From NCBI GenBank assembly GCA_032821775.1, contig JAVLRN010000001.1, positions 4,464,001 to 4,528,000 of the forward strand: a stretch of DNA of 64,000 nucleotides. The letters run 5' to 3'. The notes under the pieces were generated by a model. The model did no database searches, was not told where the DNA came from, and saw only the letters and a list, made by a program, of their open reading frames with translations. The stretch comes from Sanguinoderma infundibulare (Eukaryota > Basidiomycota > Agaricomycetes > Polyporales > Polyporaceae). Below, one piece after another: positions 33,633 to 45,547 of this stretch (positions within the stretch are counted from its first letter, which is position 1; each line of letters starts with the position of its first letter). Position numbers and translations under genes: made by a program.

Positions 33633-34373
33633 GTGAAGGCATCTTCTCGCATCGAAGACTCTACCCCAGAGCTTCTGAACAATAGTCACTGGACCTCGCA
33701 AGAAACAGCGGTTCCACTGGACATCAACGACCCTCAGCTCGACCGTAGAACACACGTTTCGGGGTCGGAATCTCAGAAAACAGTAGGCAGTACTCACATC
33801 GAGACCCCACCTGTGGATTGCGCCATCGCCGACTCATCATTCGCCGTGCATTCTGAAGTCGAACTTAGTGCAGAAGGCCAGTCGCTCACGGAAAGCCAGG
33901 AGGTGTCGTACGGTGCTACTGCGGAGCATATGTCCGACGATCTAGAGGGTTCGGAACTCGGCCAGGATTGCAAGTCTGTCTCCGGCTTCATCCTGGACGA
34001 CATACCTCCACAAGTCTTATCTTCTGCGGACGTGGGTGCCTCGATCTCTCTGGAACCGCCCTTTCTTCTTTCTGCTTCTGGGAGTACTAGCTCCACCCGC
34101 GACAAAGAAACCGGTGCTGGCGAGCCATTGATCGTAGAGGCTAGCAACGCTCTCCACGACTCTGTGTTACACCCATCGTCCAGCTCCAAGCCACAGTCCC
34201 TCCAGAACGTCGATGCATCGTATATCATGGAATCGGCGCTCCTCGTGCCTGCAGAAGATGGAGCAGATAGATGCCAATCCTCGTCCGGCACTGAGCCCGG
34301 ACCCGAGGCAGAGGACGACTGGACGTCAGTCGACCGCGACGAGTCTCACACCCCGCGTGCATCTTCACCTTGA
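33633..34373 (+). CDS. Hypothetical acidic, Ser-rich protein
   Basis: I do not recognise this 246-aa frame. It is Ser/Glu/Asp-rich, has no membrane segment and looks disordered (EAEDDWTSVDRDESHTPRAS near the end). Its start lies 190 bp after the palindrome. It may be an exon of a larger gene together with 34399-34842: the frames differ, and the only splice I could propose would need a 34-bp intron, which is too short to trust. Confidence 0.45.
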   Translation: MKASSRIEDSTPELLNNSHWTSQETAVPLDINDPQLDRRTHVSGSESQKTVGSTHIETPPVDCAIADSSFAVHSEVELSAEGQSLTESQEVSYGATAEHMSDDLEGSELGQDCKSVSGFILDDIPPQVLSSADVGASISLEPPFLLSASGSTSSTRDKETGAGEPLIVEASNALHDSVLHPSSSSKPQSLQNVDASYIMESALLVPAEDGADRCQSSSGTEPGPEAEDDWTSVDRDESHTPRASSP

Positions 34374-34398
34374 CACGCACGCGCCTACAGACGCCAAG

Positions 34399-34842
34399 AT
34401 GACTGAGAGGACCAGCAAGCGCGACCTCGCACACTCTTTATCGCAGCTCGCGGATATTCCGGAAGCGACGGAGGGCACTTGGGAGAACGATCTCATCGTC
34501 TCCGCCGTACTCCTCAGCCAAAGCCAGTACGCGTCCGCCATTCTCTCTGCAGTCGAAGCAAACGGCTCAGCTGGCGGCCTCCCATCGCCGACGTCCTCTA
34601 CGTCTTCGGGAAGCGCGCGTCCGCGCATGCACACACCGGATCATCCTGACTGGGCCATCGCACCGCAGGAAGGTCGGGAAGATGGGATCCCGAGGCGTCA
34701 TAGTCTCGACAGCCCCGACTGGGCTGTCGCCCCCGAGGGCGTCGACTCCAGCGGCGGGACGATCAAGAAATGGAGGAGCGAGTTGGCGTCACCTGGAGCT
34801 GGTGCTCGGAAGAAGCCACGGCGGGGCCGGGCTTCTCGCTGA
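34399..34842 (+). CDS. Hypothetical protein with repeated DxPDWAxAP motif
   Basis: A 147-aa frame beginning MTERTSKRDLAHSLSQLADI. It contains two copies of a short motif (DHPDWAIAPQEG and DSPDWAVAPEG, about 20 residues apart) and ends in a basic stretch (RKKPRRGRASR) that could be a nuclear localisation signal. It has no family match. It may be the last exon of the preceding frame's gene. Confidence 0.45.
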   Translation: MTERTSKRDLAHSLSQLADIPEATEGTWENDLIVSAVLLSQSQYASAILSAVEANGSAGGLPSPTSSTSSGSARPRMHTPDHPDWAIAPQEGREDGIPRRHSLDSPDWAVAPEGVDSSGGTIKKWRSELASPGAGARKKPRRGRASR

Positions 34843-35338
34843 ACGTATTTGATTGTCACGGACTGTTAACTTGCTCACCGCTATCCATATTGCTGTCCAT
34901 CCTATGTATATTGCTGTTTTTTGCCGAGTATAATTTCTTGTTTCGTCGTAGTGCTGTATTTACTACGTTCAGCGTTGTATCGTTATCCGTGGCTGACAGG
35001 ATCTCAGGTCTCTTTCCAGCACAAGGACACGCCGACACATCCGGTTGGGTCGGCTTTAAAATGCTATTTCTTAATGGCGCCGGCTGAAAATTTTGGCTTT
35101 TGCGAATATGTTCGTCGAGGCTGGCTGGTAAGATCCTGCTTGGAAGGTGAGTTGCCCTTGAGTAGCCGGGAGCCCAGACCCGGGCCGACGTCGTGGATGT
35201 TCGGTAAAGTGTGACCAGAGTCACATGACTGTGACGTAACTGTAGAGACGCCGGAGCACAGTGGCGCGTCTCGGTTATGAACTCCGTCGACTTCTCTCCT
35301 CGCCTCCACCACCACCTCCCCTCCCCCATCCCCAAGCC
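34843..35338. other. Intergenic region upstream of ISWI
   Basis: No gene is recognised. A pyrimidine/CCACC-rich leader (about 35300-35335) precedes the proposed ISWI start. Confidence 0.5.
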
Positions 35339-38300
35339 ATGAGTGTGCGTCTTCTCAGAACCTCTGCTTACCGCGATGCTCATGCCAGATGATATAGCAC
35401 TTAGATGTCCCCATGGAGGAAGACGTCCTCAGTGACGTCGTGCCTAGCAACATCGTTTCGCGTCAGGTACGGTTTTCCTTCACCAATTTGAACTTCACAG
35501 GGACCTCATAACCGTCATGAAGGAGAGCGAAGGTGGAGAGAGCGAGTATGATGAGCCTGTGGACGAGATGGAGGTTGACGAGCTGCAGAGCGAAGGGGAG
35601 AAGGTGCGTATTTACACCTCCGGTTCCTTTTCTACCCCTGTCGCCGTCCTTTGCCGTTGTTTTTTCGCGTCTTTCGGCGTCGTCTTCAACATGTTTGAAG
35701 TTCTGCTGGTGGAACTGCGGACGGACGCGTAAAATTTGGCACAGGGCGACGGCGGTTGGTGCTGCTTCTGGCTAACCACGACTTCTACTCGGCAGGACGG
35801 CCCCCCGTCGCCGTCAAAATTGGCCAAGATGCAGGCGACCGAAGAGAGGCAACGGAAAAAGCAGAAGCGGAAGGCGGACGAGGGGCAGCTGGTGGCGAAG
35901 CGGCAGGAGATGGATAAGGCGAAGGTGAGTGACCTGTGACTACAACTATTTTCCACCCCCTTGCGCCAACGCGCGGCTTCCACATGGACTGCACGACGAT
36001 ATATCTATGATCCTCTGGATTGTGGTGGGGACTGACTTTGATCTATGGTCGCGCACTCGGGGGCCTTGTGATCGTGGTGTAGGCGCGTGTGGGGCACGCG
36101 CGTACACCTCATATTGCCTTTTATTAAACCTCACTGGTCGCTGCCTTCCCCATTTTCCTTTCTGGAATGTGTCCCACAATACCTGGTTACCGGGAAGAGG
36201 GTGAGGACGAGGACACAGACAGCGTGTCGCCTCCGCGCGGCTATGGCACGACCTCGCGGCGCTCAGGGAGAGCTGGCATATGAGGCCGCGGACCGAGATC
36301 GGGTTGTAAGTCTTGAAGCCCGTGGGCTGTCGGGGTCGGCAGGGAGGGTTGAGCCCGGGAGGTAGACGGGCGAGGATGCGGTCCAGACGTTCTGCATTGC
36401 TTGCATTGGGCACGAAGAAGGAAAAGACGTACCTTGAGGATTTTGAGGTCCTGACTCCTGTGCATCCTCCATTTCCATGTCCTCCAGCGCTGCATCTTCC
36501 CCGTCTTCCTCGTCATCCTCGATGACGATCACCTTCCCCTTCGTCTGCCTGGCCATTTTCTGTATTCGCCGCTCTCGTCTTCTCTGGTCTCGGAACCAAT
36601 TAATAGGCGCGAGCTCGGCTCCCTTCTTCAAGAAGAATGGACGGAATGTCCGTTGGAAGTCTGACTGCACGGAAGCTGGTCCTGGAGAGTCGGTCTCGCC
36701 CTCCTTGGGAACCAAGGACTTGGAAGGTGAGGCGGTCGCGGTGGGCTTAGCCTTGCCAAAGAAGTTTGTCATGATCGACCGGGACTTAGCCTGGGCTTCC
36801 AGGGCCTTCTTGTCCTTCTCTGCTTTCGCTGCTTTCTTCTCTAGGCGCACCTTCTCCTAGAGACGCAATCGATGCGTGAACGGTAGTTGCGCGGGCGTAC
36901 TCAAAGTTGTCAGGGACCTCGTGAGTTCATGTTCCAGATAACTTTGAACACGCACACGGTACGCGACCGACTTCGCTGGCGAGGCTGTCCTGCGGAGACG
37001 CTTCTCGGCACGCCTTGAAGTCGCGTCAGACTCTGACGATATCGTGACTAGACTCCGTGTCGCTGTGGCGTGAGTGACGCACGTCACACAAGTGGCGCGA
37101 CTGACCTAGCCCTTCCCGCTGGAGTAGTTAGACTCGTTCTTCCGCCCTCCGCCCTCTGCAGTGAAAGTAGTAAGAGATTGCAAATCTGCCGAGTCTTACA
37201 CTTATCATTTTCTCCGCCCCTCCTCCTCTGTGACGCTTCCCGCGGCGTCGTGACCATATAAGTCGTGCGTGTATGCCTTCACCGTGCCGCACCATGGAGC
37301 AGTCTTTGGGCAGAGTATTGTTGTATTCATAACGTCGTGCTGACCATCGATGAAAAGATATCCGATGCTGTCAAGCGCTACTCCTACCTGCTCGGTCAAA
37401 CTGAGCTTTTTAAACACTTCGTAGACATCAAGGTGTGTTCCTATCGTTCCCCTAAAGCCATCTCACCCTCGTTCGCATTGACGCACCGTCCACAGAAAGC
37501 GCGCGACCCTGAATATGCCGCCCTGCTGGACGCGCAACCGAAGCCCAAGGGTCGTGGAAGGAAGAAAGCTGCGTAAGTTGCCTTTTCAGGCGTCGTAATG
37601 AATATCTTGTCTCATGGGGCTGCAGGGATAAAGTTGCTCGTCACCGGAAGTCGGAGAAAGAGGAGGACGAGGAGCTTCTCAAGGATGGTGAATTGGCGGC
37701 GGACGGGAACGACCAGCCGTTCGTGTTCGAGGAGTCGCCAAGCTGTGCGTCCATCGTCTAGCTTTGGGTTGCTTCTGAGGCCTGTTGCTTACCCCTCGCG
37801 CCTGCAGATATCCACGGAACAATGCGCCCATATCAATTGCAGGGCTTGAACTGGATGGTTTCATTACACCACAACGGCCTGAACGGAATTCTCGCCGACG
37901 AGATGGTATGCTTAGCCTCCTGCGCGATACGCGCTCTCTAACGCGAGTGCTACCCAGGGTCTTGGCAAGACGCTCCAAACCATCTCATTCCTTTCGTACC
38001 TCCGCCATTACCGCGACACCAAGGGTCTGCACCTCATCGTCGTCCCAAAATCTACCCTCCAGAACTGGGCTCGCGAGTTTGCGAGGTGGACGCCCGACGT
38101 GAGCACTGTTCTGCTGACAGGAACCAAGGAGGACCGTGCGGAGATCATCTCGACACGGCTCCTCCCGCAGGACTTTGACGTGCTCATCACGTCGTACGAG
38201 ATCTGCCTGATCGAGAAGAGCGCGCTGAAGAAGTTCTCGTTCGAGTACATTGTCATCGACGAGGCGCACCGCATCAAGAATGTCGACTCGATCCTCTCCC

Positions 38301-40994
38301 AGATCGTGCGCGCGTTTACGTCCCGCGGGCGGTTGCTGATCACGGGCACACCGTTGCAGAACAACATGAAGGAGCTTTTCGCGCTGCTCAACTTCATCTG
38401 CCCCGAGATCTTCTCAGACTACGCGGACCTGGAGAGCTTCCTGCACAAGGATGAGGAAGAGGCAGAGGGCGATGAGGAGAAGAGCAAGAAGGTCGTGGAG
38501 GCGCTGCACAAGATCCTCCGGCCGTTCCTGCTGCGTCGTGTCAAGAGCGACGTTGAGAAGAACCTACTGCCAAGTACGTCTCACCGGCCTCTGCACCTGC
38601 TATTGACGCTAACGATATTATGCCTATCACAGAGAAGGAGATCAACATCTACGTCGGTCTGACGGAGATGCAACGCAAGTGGTACCGGTCTGTGCTCGAG
38701 AAAGACATCGACGCCGTCAACGGCTTGACAGGCAAGAAGGAGGGCAAGACGCGGTTGATGAACATCGTCATGCAACTCCGAAAAGTCACTTGTCACCCGT
38801 ACCTGTTCGATGGCGCGGAACCAGGTCCGCCGTACACGACTGACGAGCACCTAATCGAGAACTCGGGCAAGATGGTCATCCTGGACAAGCTGCTGAAGAA
38901 CATGAAGGCCAAGGGCTCCCGCGTGCTGATTTTCAGCCAGATGAGCCGGGTGTTGGATATTTTGGAGGATTACTGTTTGTTCCGGCAATACAGTGCGTCG
39001 GCCTTCTCCATTCTATCTCGGTGTGGCTTTGGGTGAGCTGACCCGAATTGCAGAATATTGCCGCATCGACGGCGGGACCGCGCACGAGGACCGTATCGTT
39101 GCCATCGACGAGTACAACAAGCCTGACTCGGAGAAGTTCATCTTCCTGCTGACAACGCGCGCAGGCGGTCTTGGCATCAACCTCACGAGTGCTGACATTG
39201 TCGTCCTTTACGACTCCGACTGGAACCCGCAAGCGGACTTGCAGGCGATGGACCGCGCGCACCGTATCGGACAGACGAAGCAGGTATACGTGTTCAGATT
39301 CATCACAGAAGGCAGCGTGGAGGAGCGGATGCTAGAGCGCGCGGCGCAGAAGCTGAGGCTTGACCAGCTCGTCATCCAGCAGGGTCGGACGCAGGCCACG
39401 AAGGGTGGGCGCATTCCTGCATTATTAACACGGACGGAGGGCTGACATGAGCAATTTGCAGCCGCAAACAAGGAGGAGCTGCTCGAGATGATCGCGCATG
39501 GCGCCGAGAACATTGTCAACTCGACCGAGGAGTAAGCTCTATCCACTTTGCACTCGGAAGTATGCTGACAGCCTCTGTGTAGCCTGATGATCAACGACGA
39601 CATCGATGCGATCATCCAGCGCGGCGAGGAGCGCACGCATGAGCTGAACAGCAAGTACGAAGGGCTATCGTTTGAGGACCTCTCGAACTTCAAGTCCGAG
39701 GCGTCCGTGCAGCAGTGGGAGGGCGAGGACTTCCGCGGGAACCGCAAGGTCCTCCAGTTCAATCCGCTCTCCCTCTCCAAGCGCGAGCGCAAGCTCAACT
39801 ACTCCGTGGACTCGTACTTCAAGGAGACGATGCGCGCGGGACCGTCTAAGACGGAGAAACCAGCGAAGATCCCGCGGGCGCCGAAGCAGCTGCAGATGCA
39901 GGACTTCCAGTTCTTCCCGCCGAGGCTGGCGGTGCTCCAAGAGCAGGAGATGGCGGCGCATAAGAGGATAAACGACATTCCTGCGGTTACGAGGGAGCCC
40001 GCGACCGAGGACGATACCCCAGACCAGCTGGAGGAGGAACGGAAGGCGGCGCAAGAGATCATCGATAATGGTGAGTGCAATTATGCTTGGAATCAAACGG
40101 AGTCGATTTGACCTGACGGTACGTGCTCTTGTTTAGCCGAGCCGCTCACGGAGGAGCAGCTGCAAGAAAAGGAGGAGCTCATTGCTCAAGGCTTCGAGGA
40201 CTGGAGCAGACGCGACTTCCAGCAGTTCGTGAGGGCATTGGAGACGTATGGCTGGTTAGTGATCTTCGGTTCCGTACCCTGATCAGGTAGGCTGACGTTG
40301 CGCTACAGGACTGATGACTACGAGCTGCTCGCGTCCGAGATCCAGGACAAGACCGCGGATGACGTCTCGCGGTACTACCCCGTATTCAAGAAGAAGTGGA
40401 AGGAGCTCTCAGAGCACGCGCGCATCAAGGCCCGTATCGAGGAGGGCGAGGCGAAGCGGAACAAGCGTTCGAACCTTGAGGCGCTGCTGACGAAGAAGAT
40501 CGCGTCGGTCAAGTACCCGATGCAGGAGCTCGAGCTGAACTACCCGACGACCAAGGGCAAGGTGTACTCGGAGGAGGAGGATCGGTATCTGCTCTGCCGG
40601 TTGAACCACTACGGGATGCAGGCCGAGGACGTGTACGAGCGCATCAAGAAGGACATCACGGAGTTCCCGGTGTTCAGGTTCGACTGGTTCTTCAAGAGCC
40701 GGAGCCCGCAGGAGCTCCAGCGGAGGTGCAACACGTTGCTCGGGATGATCGAGAAGGAGACGGAGGGGAAGCAGGCGGAGGAGGTGAAGACGAAGGGGAC
40801 GAAGGGGAAGGTGCGTTTGTCGTGTACATTGTGTGTCGAACGTTGGTACAGGCGATGCTAACTCACGTGTTGTGCAGAAACGCGGCATCGAGCAGGTCAA
40901 GGAGGAGGACAAGGCGGAGGCGTCGCGGTCGTCGACGCCCAGCACGGCCACGGCGACGTCCGGGAAGCGTCAGCCCAAGAAGCGGAAGACGTAG
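35339..40994 (+). CDS. ISW1: ISWI-type chromatin-remodelling ATPase
   Basis: SNF2-family nucleosome-sliding motor of the ISWI class, nuclear. The 5' exons read [15 protein letters not shown], then [33 protein letters not shown] and [20 protein letters not shown]. After a gap with the CAF-1 fragment come [18 protein letters not shown] (37373-37432) and the acidic linker. ATPase motifs are [92 protein letters not shown] and [13 protein letters not shown]. The HAND, SANT and SLIDE regions follow ([59 protein letters not shown]), then a basic tail ending KKRKT. About 15 small introns were placed. The extreme N-terminus is uncertain; an in-frame Met at 35517 is an alternative start. Confidence 0.92.
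36240..36860 (-). pseudogene. CAF-1 large subunit (Cac1/p150) fragment inside ISWI
   Basis: A minus-strand frame reads [54 protein letters not shown] and [10 protein letters not shown]. After an intron it reads [14 protein letters not shown] and [18 protein letters not shown]. This is the KER-like and middle region of the histone chaperone CAF-1 subunit A. The full protein would be several hundred residues longer on both sides, and neither end can be found. It lies antisense in what should be an ISWI intron. Confidence 0.75.
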
Positions 40995-41181
40995 TCGTCG
41001 TCGGCTTTGGCATCGCCTGGTTTGTGGTCAGCTTCTCTTGTGTCTGCTTGTTTAAACTTGTTTGTTGCACTGTCCCATGTTCTGTATACCTAGAGTTGTT
41101 TTAGCTTAGAGCGGTCGTTCGTCATCGCAATAATCTTGTTCCCATTTTGCATACTTACTGCTACGGGTCCCATCATCCATT

Positions 41182-41189
41182 GAGATGAC
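41182..41189. repeat. Target-site duplication of the hAT element, left
   Basis: GAGATGAC directly before the left end, identical to 47218-47225. Eight bp is the standard hAT length. Confidence 0.95.
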
Positions 41190-41476
41190 TAAGGCTGAAC
41201 ACGGGTCGACCCGCGGGTTACCCACACCCGGACCCGCGGGTAATTCAACTTTCGAAGTTGCTACCCGGATCCGCAGGGATCCGGACCCGCAAGGGGATCC
41301 GGACCCGCGGGTGCGGGTGCGGGTAACCACGGGTTACCTGCACAATAACCCGGATCCGCCAAATAACCTGCGGGTTTCGCGGGTCAGTGGGTAACTGACG
41401 CGAAATATCACACAGCACAACAAATTTCGGGTCAACGAGATTCATTTCAGTATACAGGCAACATCACAATGTAATT

Positions 41477-44087
41477 CTAGTCCGAAAGTGTAATAGCATC
41501 ATTAGAGTTAGCCCCACCAGCCGCTGTTGCAGTCACAGTGACACCCTTCCCCTTCCCCTTTTGTTTCTTCCTCAACAACTCCACAGCTTGGGCTTCCGGA
41601 ACAAGATAAGGATATCGAGCCCACGAACCGAGCACAGTACTTGCATGTACGGTCTGGTCAGACAGAGAGTGCCGGAGACGAGAAACTGTCAGCCGCCCAC
41701 GAGAAAAAGCACGCTCAGCATCCATGGACGTAGCTGTAGCAATCAGAGGATGTTCGGTGGTGTCAAGTGTGCGCGATTAGCAACATAACTCGTGTAGTGC
41801 TCGGAAAATGTGAGGCATACCTGGAATAGACAAGATATCCAGTGCCATACGGGCTAGGGCTGCATTTGCGGACTGATTCTTGAGTGCATTGTTCCAGTAC
41901 TGGAGCAGGTTTGTTGAGGTTGTTCGCGGAGGAGCCTCTAGGTATTCTTCGAGCGCGTCTGCCTCTTCGAGCTCGTTCGCACCCGTGATCGATGCAAGCA
42001 TATCACGGGCGGCCTGAGTTTGTTAGGCATTAGTTCAGAAGGTGAGCCAAGACACGTCTGGCATGTAATGAAGCACTTACAGCTGCAGTTCAATTGGCTC
42101 CTTGTGGGCGAGCATGTTCACCTTGTGTGCGGCCAGATGCAGTCGCATTGGCATTGCCTTCTTCGCCCAGATCTGGGGTGTTGCGGTAGTTATCATTCCA
42201 CTCAGTGCGCACAAGGTGGAGGGACTTGTCGACCCAAGACCGAGGCCATTGCATGCTCACGAAGTACTTCTTCTTGTAGCACGGATGGAGCACTAATAAA
42301 GACGTCAATGTGATACTGATGCTTTCCATGCATAATAGAGAAGTGAAAGTAGATGTACACATGGCAATACGGTATATTGGAGTCTCGTCCATGTGATGGT
42401 AGTACTTTTGCAGCATCTTGACACCACGATGGGCCGCCGTGCACACAATCGGAAGCTTCTTGACATTGTCACAGGTGTCCTCCAGGTGCTTCATCATCAC
42501 ATTGATCCATAGGATGACGTTTTGGACGAGGGGTGTGGAGCTGCGTGAAATCTCTACTGTTGCCTCGAGGAACATCTGTAAGGTTCGGAATAAGTCAGTA
42601 TCACTACACACAACACCCTTGCTGAAGAATATGAGCCAAGCATCATGGTGCACCTTCGCGATCGAGTCCAACTTGTTGAAGAACATTACGCCAATGTCTG
42701 TGCATGGACTGGAGATAAATTCAGGAGAAACGCACTGCAAGCAGAGCATACAGCTCCTGTAAGATGTGCCATTCAGGTTCCTCGAGGATGAACCGACACA
42801 ATCGGATGCCCTGGCTTTTGTTAAACTCTGCCATGTCACAAACACTGTACAGGGCCTTTTTGAGCTGGATAGCATGCTCGAGCACCATCGTGACCGTGTT
42901 CCATCGGGTGCGAACTGCTCGGATGAGCACCTCACTTTGCTGGTCATCGTGTTTGGCTTGGCGTGCAAGCTCCACGTGGACGGTTGGGCTGTTCCACACT
43001 TTGTTGGACAAGTTGATTATCTGTAATACACCTACACTGAAACCGCAACACAAACAGTAGTTAGTCCAAAGGCAGCATGCACACCTTCTTGAGCGCAACA
43101 TGCCCCACTTTGATGTCCTCATCTGTGAGTTTCAGCTCAGGGCGCACCTCAGCTTCTCATGCAATGTCCTGCTCGTCTGCAGCCTCACGTGCATCATCAA
43201 TGTCTTCTTCGGCAATCCACATGGTGAGGAGGAAGTGCAGCCATGGGGGTGTGTAGGTCATGCCTTGGGCATATTCTGTGATTACCTGGCTTTTGTCAGT
43301 TGCTGTGAGGTCGCACTTTTGTACATGTCAGTGGAGATTGCCGGTGGACTCGTCCATGGGGGTGCGCTCGATGGACTTCGATGGGTGCCTGTCGGACAAA
43401 GAATTAGGACTTGTAGCTCATGAGACGACAAGGACGATGAGAAACTTGACGAGATGCTGAACGCGAGCCTCTCGAAGTAGAGGGTCACATTCAGCAACTC
43501 ATGCGCGACTCGTGAGGATGTACTAGTCCCAACTGGACCAAATGTGAAGCCTATGAGCGAGTATACACAAGAGCAACTGGCATGGATAACTTACGTGTTG
43601 CAGATGAACTTTATCTTCACCTCACCATCAGGTTTGGTGATGAGTATTGGCTTGCAGAAGTGCTTGTAGATGTGAGATGTCCAGTTGGCGGAATGTGCAT
43701 CTAAAGGGGGTTGGGCAGTTCGGGGTAAGGTGTCAGTAGAATACTCAGGTGTGCACGCAAGCCGTGGGATGTACCGAGTGACTCCTGCATCGTGAGGTTG
43801 CCATATTTCTCCTCCAGGTGGCCAGTGCACCCGGACCAGGAGGTCTTTGTTGTCAAGGCTACAACGGCAGAATCCTCGGCACTGGAGGAGACTGCATTGA
43901 CTGGCTTGGTGGTGTCGACCGAGGTCTTAGCAGCTTTGGTGTGCTTCTTGTGTGCAACCTTGCAAGTGGCGTGAGAAGACCGTGGAGGTGTGGCCATGTC
44001 GGACTCAAGGGGGTCATCGACATCAGTATCGCCCTTGGGGTGAGGACACTTAGCACCAGTGTCATCGAGGGGGTCAGGGAGGGCCAT
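41477..44087 (-). CDS. hAT transposase, multi-exon, possibly degraded
   Basis: Cuts and pastes hAT elements by binding the terminal repeats. From the N-terminus: MALPDPLDDTGAKC at 44087, a splice into DAHSANWTSHIYKHF (BED-finger-like start), SEVLIRAVRTRWNTVTMVLE, MAEFNKSQGIRLCRFILEEP, a segment at about 42560-42420 with MFLEATVEISRSSTPLVQNV, TPIYRIAMCTSTF (about 42380), WVDKSLHLVRTEWNDNYR, LLQYWNNALKNQS, and the C-terminal dimerisation motif MDAERAFSRGRLTVSRLRHS. I could not join all pieces without breaks around the BED region (43400-43600) and near 42700, so activity is doubtful. Confidence 0.8.
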
Positions 44088-44164
44088 GTTTGGAAAGAAT
44101 AAGGACTGGAAAAGCAAACAAGAGTCAGCAGATGGTAGACGATGCGCATCCAGGCGGAAGACTC

Positions 44165-44505
44165 ACCGGGGATGCACCTGAGGGTGAGCAGCTGTGAGAC
44201 GACATGACGTTTGACCTCGTCGTTCATCTGGCCTTTGTACTCGGGACGTTGAAGGGCTAGAAAAGCTAAACAAAAGTCAGCAGCTCTCAGGCGATGCGAG
44301 AATCGACAAAACACTCACCCCAGATGCAGCCGAGGGTGAGCAGCTGTGAGACGATGCAATGTTCGACCTAAACAAGAGTGAGCACATGGTAGATGGCACG
44401 AGACTTGACCGAGCAGAAGACTCACTGTGGGATGAGGGTAAGCAGCTGCGAGATGATGCAACGTTCGACCTCATCGTTTGTCTGGCTTTTGTACTTACGG
44501 GCTCA
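44165..44505. repeat. Three imperfect ~130-bp tandem repeats
   Basis: The phrase gagggtgagcagctgtgaga, then a 'gttcgacct' segment, recurs at about 44180, 44330 and 44430 (the last with taagcagctgcgagatgatg). The repeats lie inside the hAT element upstream of the transposase start. Confidence 0.75.
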
Positions 44506-45547
44506 TCGTTGTCGCTCTACAAGGGGCCCACATCTTTGTGCGACTGACGCTGCACATGATGTATGGACCTCCACCTTCGAAACCGTGTGCAGGCCAGCAC
44601 TGATCGACCTGAAACCGAATTCATCAGATAACAGACCCTATCATGGTTTAGCAAAGGTAAATGTACACATTTAAAACCACAAGGATCTTCTGAAAACAAA
44701 TCTTCTGCCTCATGGAAGGCACCGCTGACAGACCTGAAACCAAATTTATCAGATATCTATGCTAATTACGGTTTAACAAGGTCCCACTCACATCACGACC
44801 GGGATGAATGCCGGGGGAAACCAGAGAGGAGCATCCAGTTGTTGAACTCATCGCTGAACATGAGGCTGTACGACTTGCCGTTGAGGCCTGTCCGAGTGCA
44901 CACCGATGAGGGCATGTCAGTGTCGATCATCTGGGGAATGTTGGTGAGCTGCGGCACTTGTCCCGACCCTTTGACCCTGCTGAGGTTGAAGCCCGCGATC
45001 TTTGGTGGCTGGTGGACGTAGTGGTCGATGATCGGGTAGCCGGTGAAGAGACAATAATGGCAGTGCAGATGAGGAAGAGCACGGAGGTGTTGATCCACCC
45101 TGTGGAGAAGGGGGCACAGCTGCGGTCGAGGGCCGCATCATGAACGGGGTCGAGAATGTTGAGGTTATCATTGTTGGGTGCTGACCGAGAGTTCGGACGG
45201 GACATTGCTGAATCACGAGGATGTGTATCCACACGAACGGTTGGGGGAGAGAGAGAGAGAGACATGGCGAGGGGGTGGGCCTACCCATCCTTCCGTGCCA
45301 AATCGGACAGATTGCACCCATGGCGAAGCTGTCCCTTTTTGGCTCCCCTTGCGCTGGGATAGACACGTTAGCAACACTTTTGTTTCCTCATCTAACTCAC
45401 AATCCCCACCATTTCTGCAGGTCCTGAATCCTGATTCTACGTCCGTGTCCTCAGCACCCACTCTGAGTCTCCGGCCTACACCATTGGTACCAGCACAGCC
45501 TTCACCACCACCCCACGAAGATCGTTATCTACACCGGTGGCTGACTG

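Noticed and set aside
32899..33642. 247-codon minus-strand ORF
   Set aside because: It reads through the palindrome and has no motif, and its middle is simply the translated hairpin. It is probably chance.
33633..34842. Single gene joining the two hypothetical ORFs
   Set aside because: The only splice that fits the frames needs a 34-bp intron, shorter than any other intron seen here, so they are listed separately.
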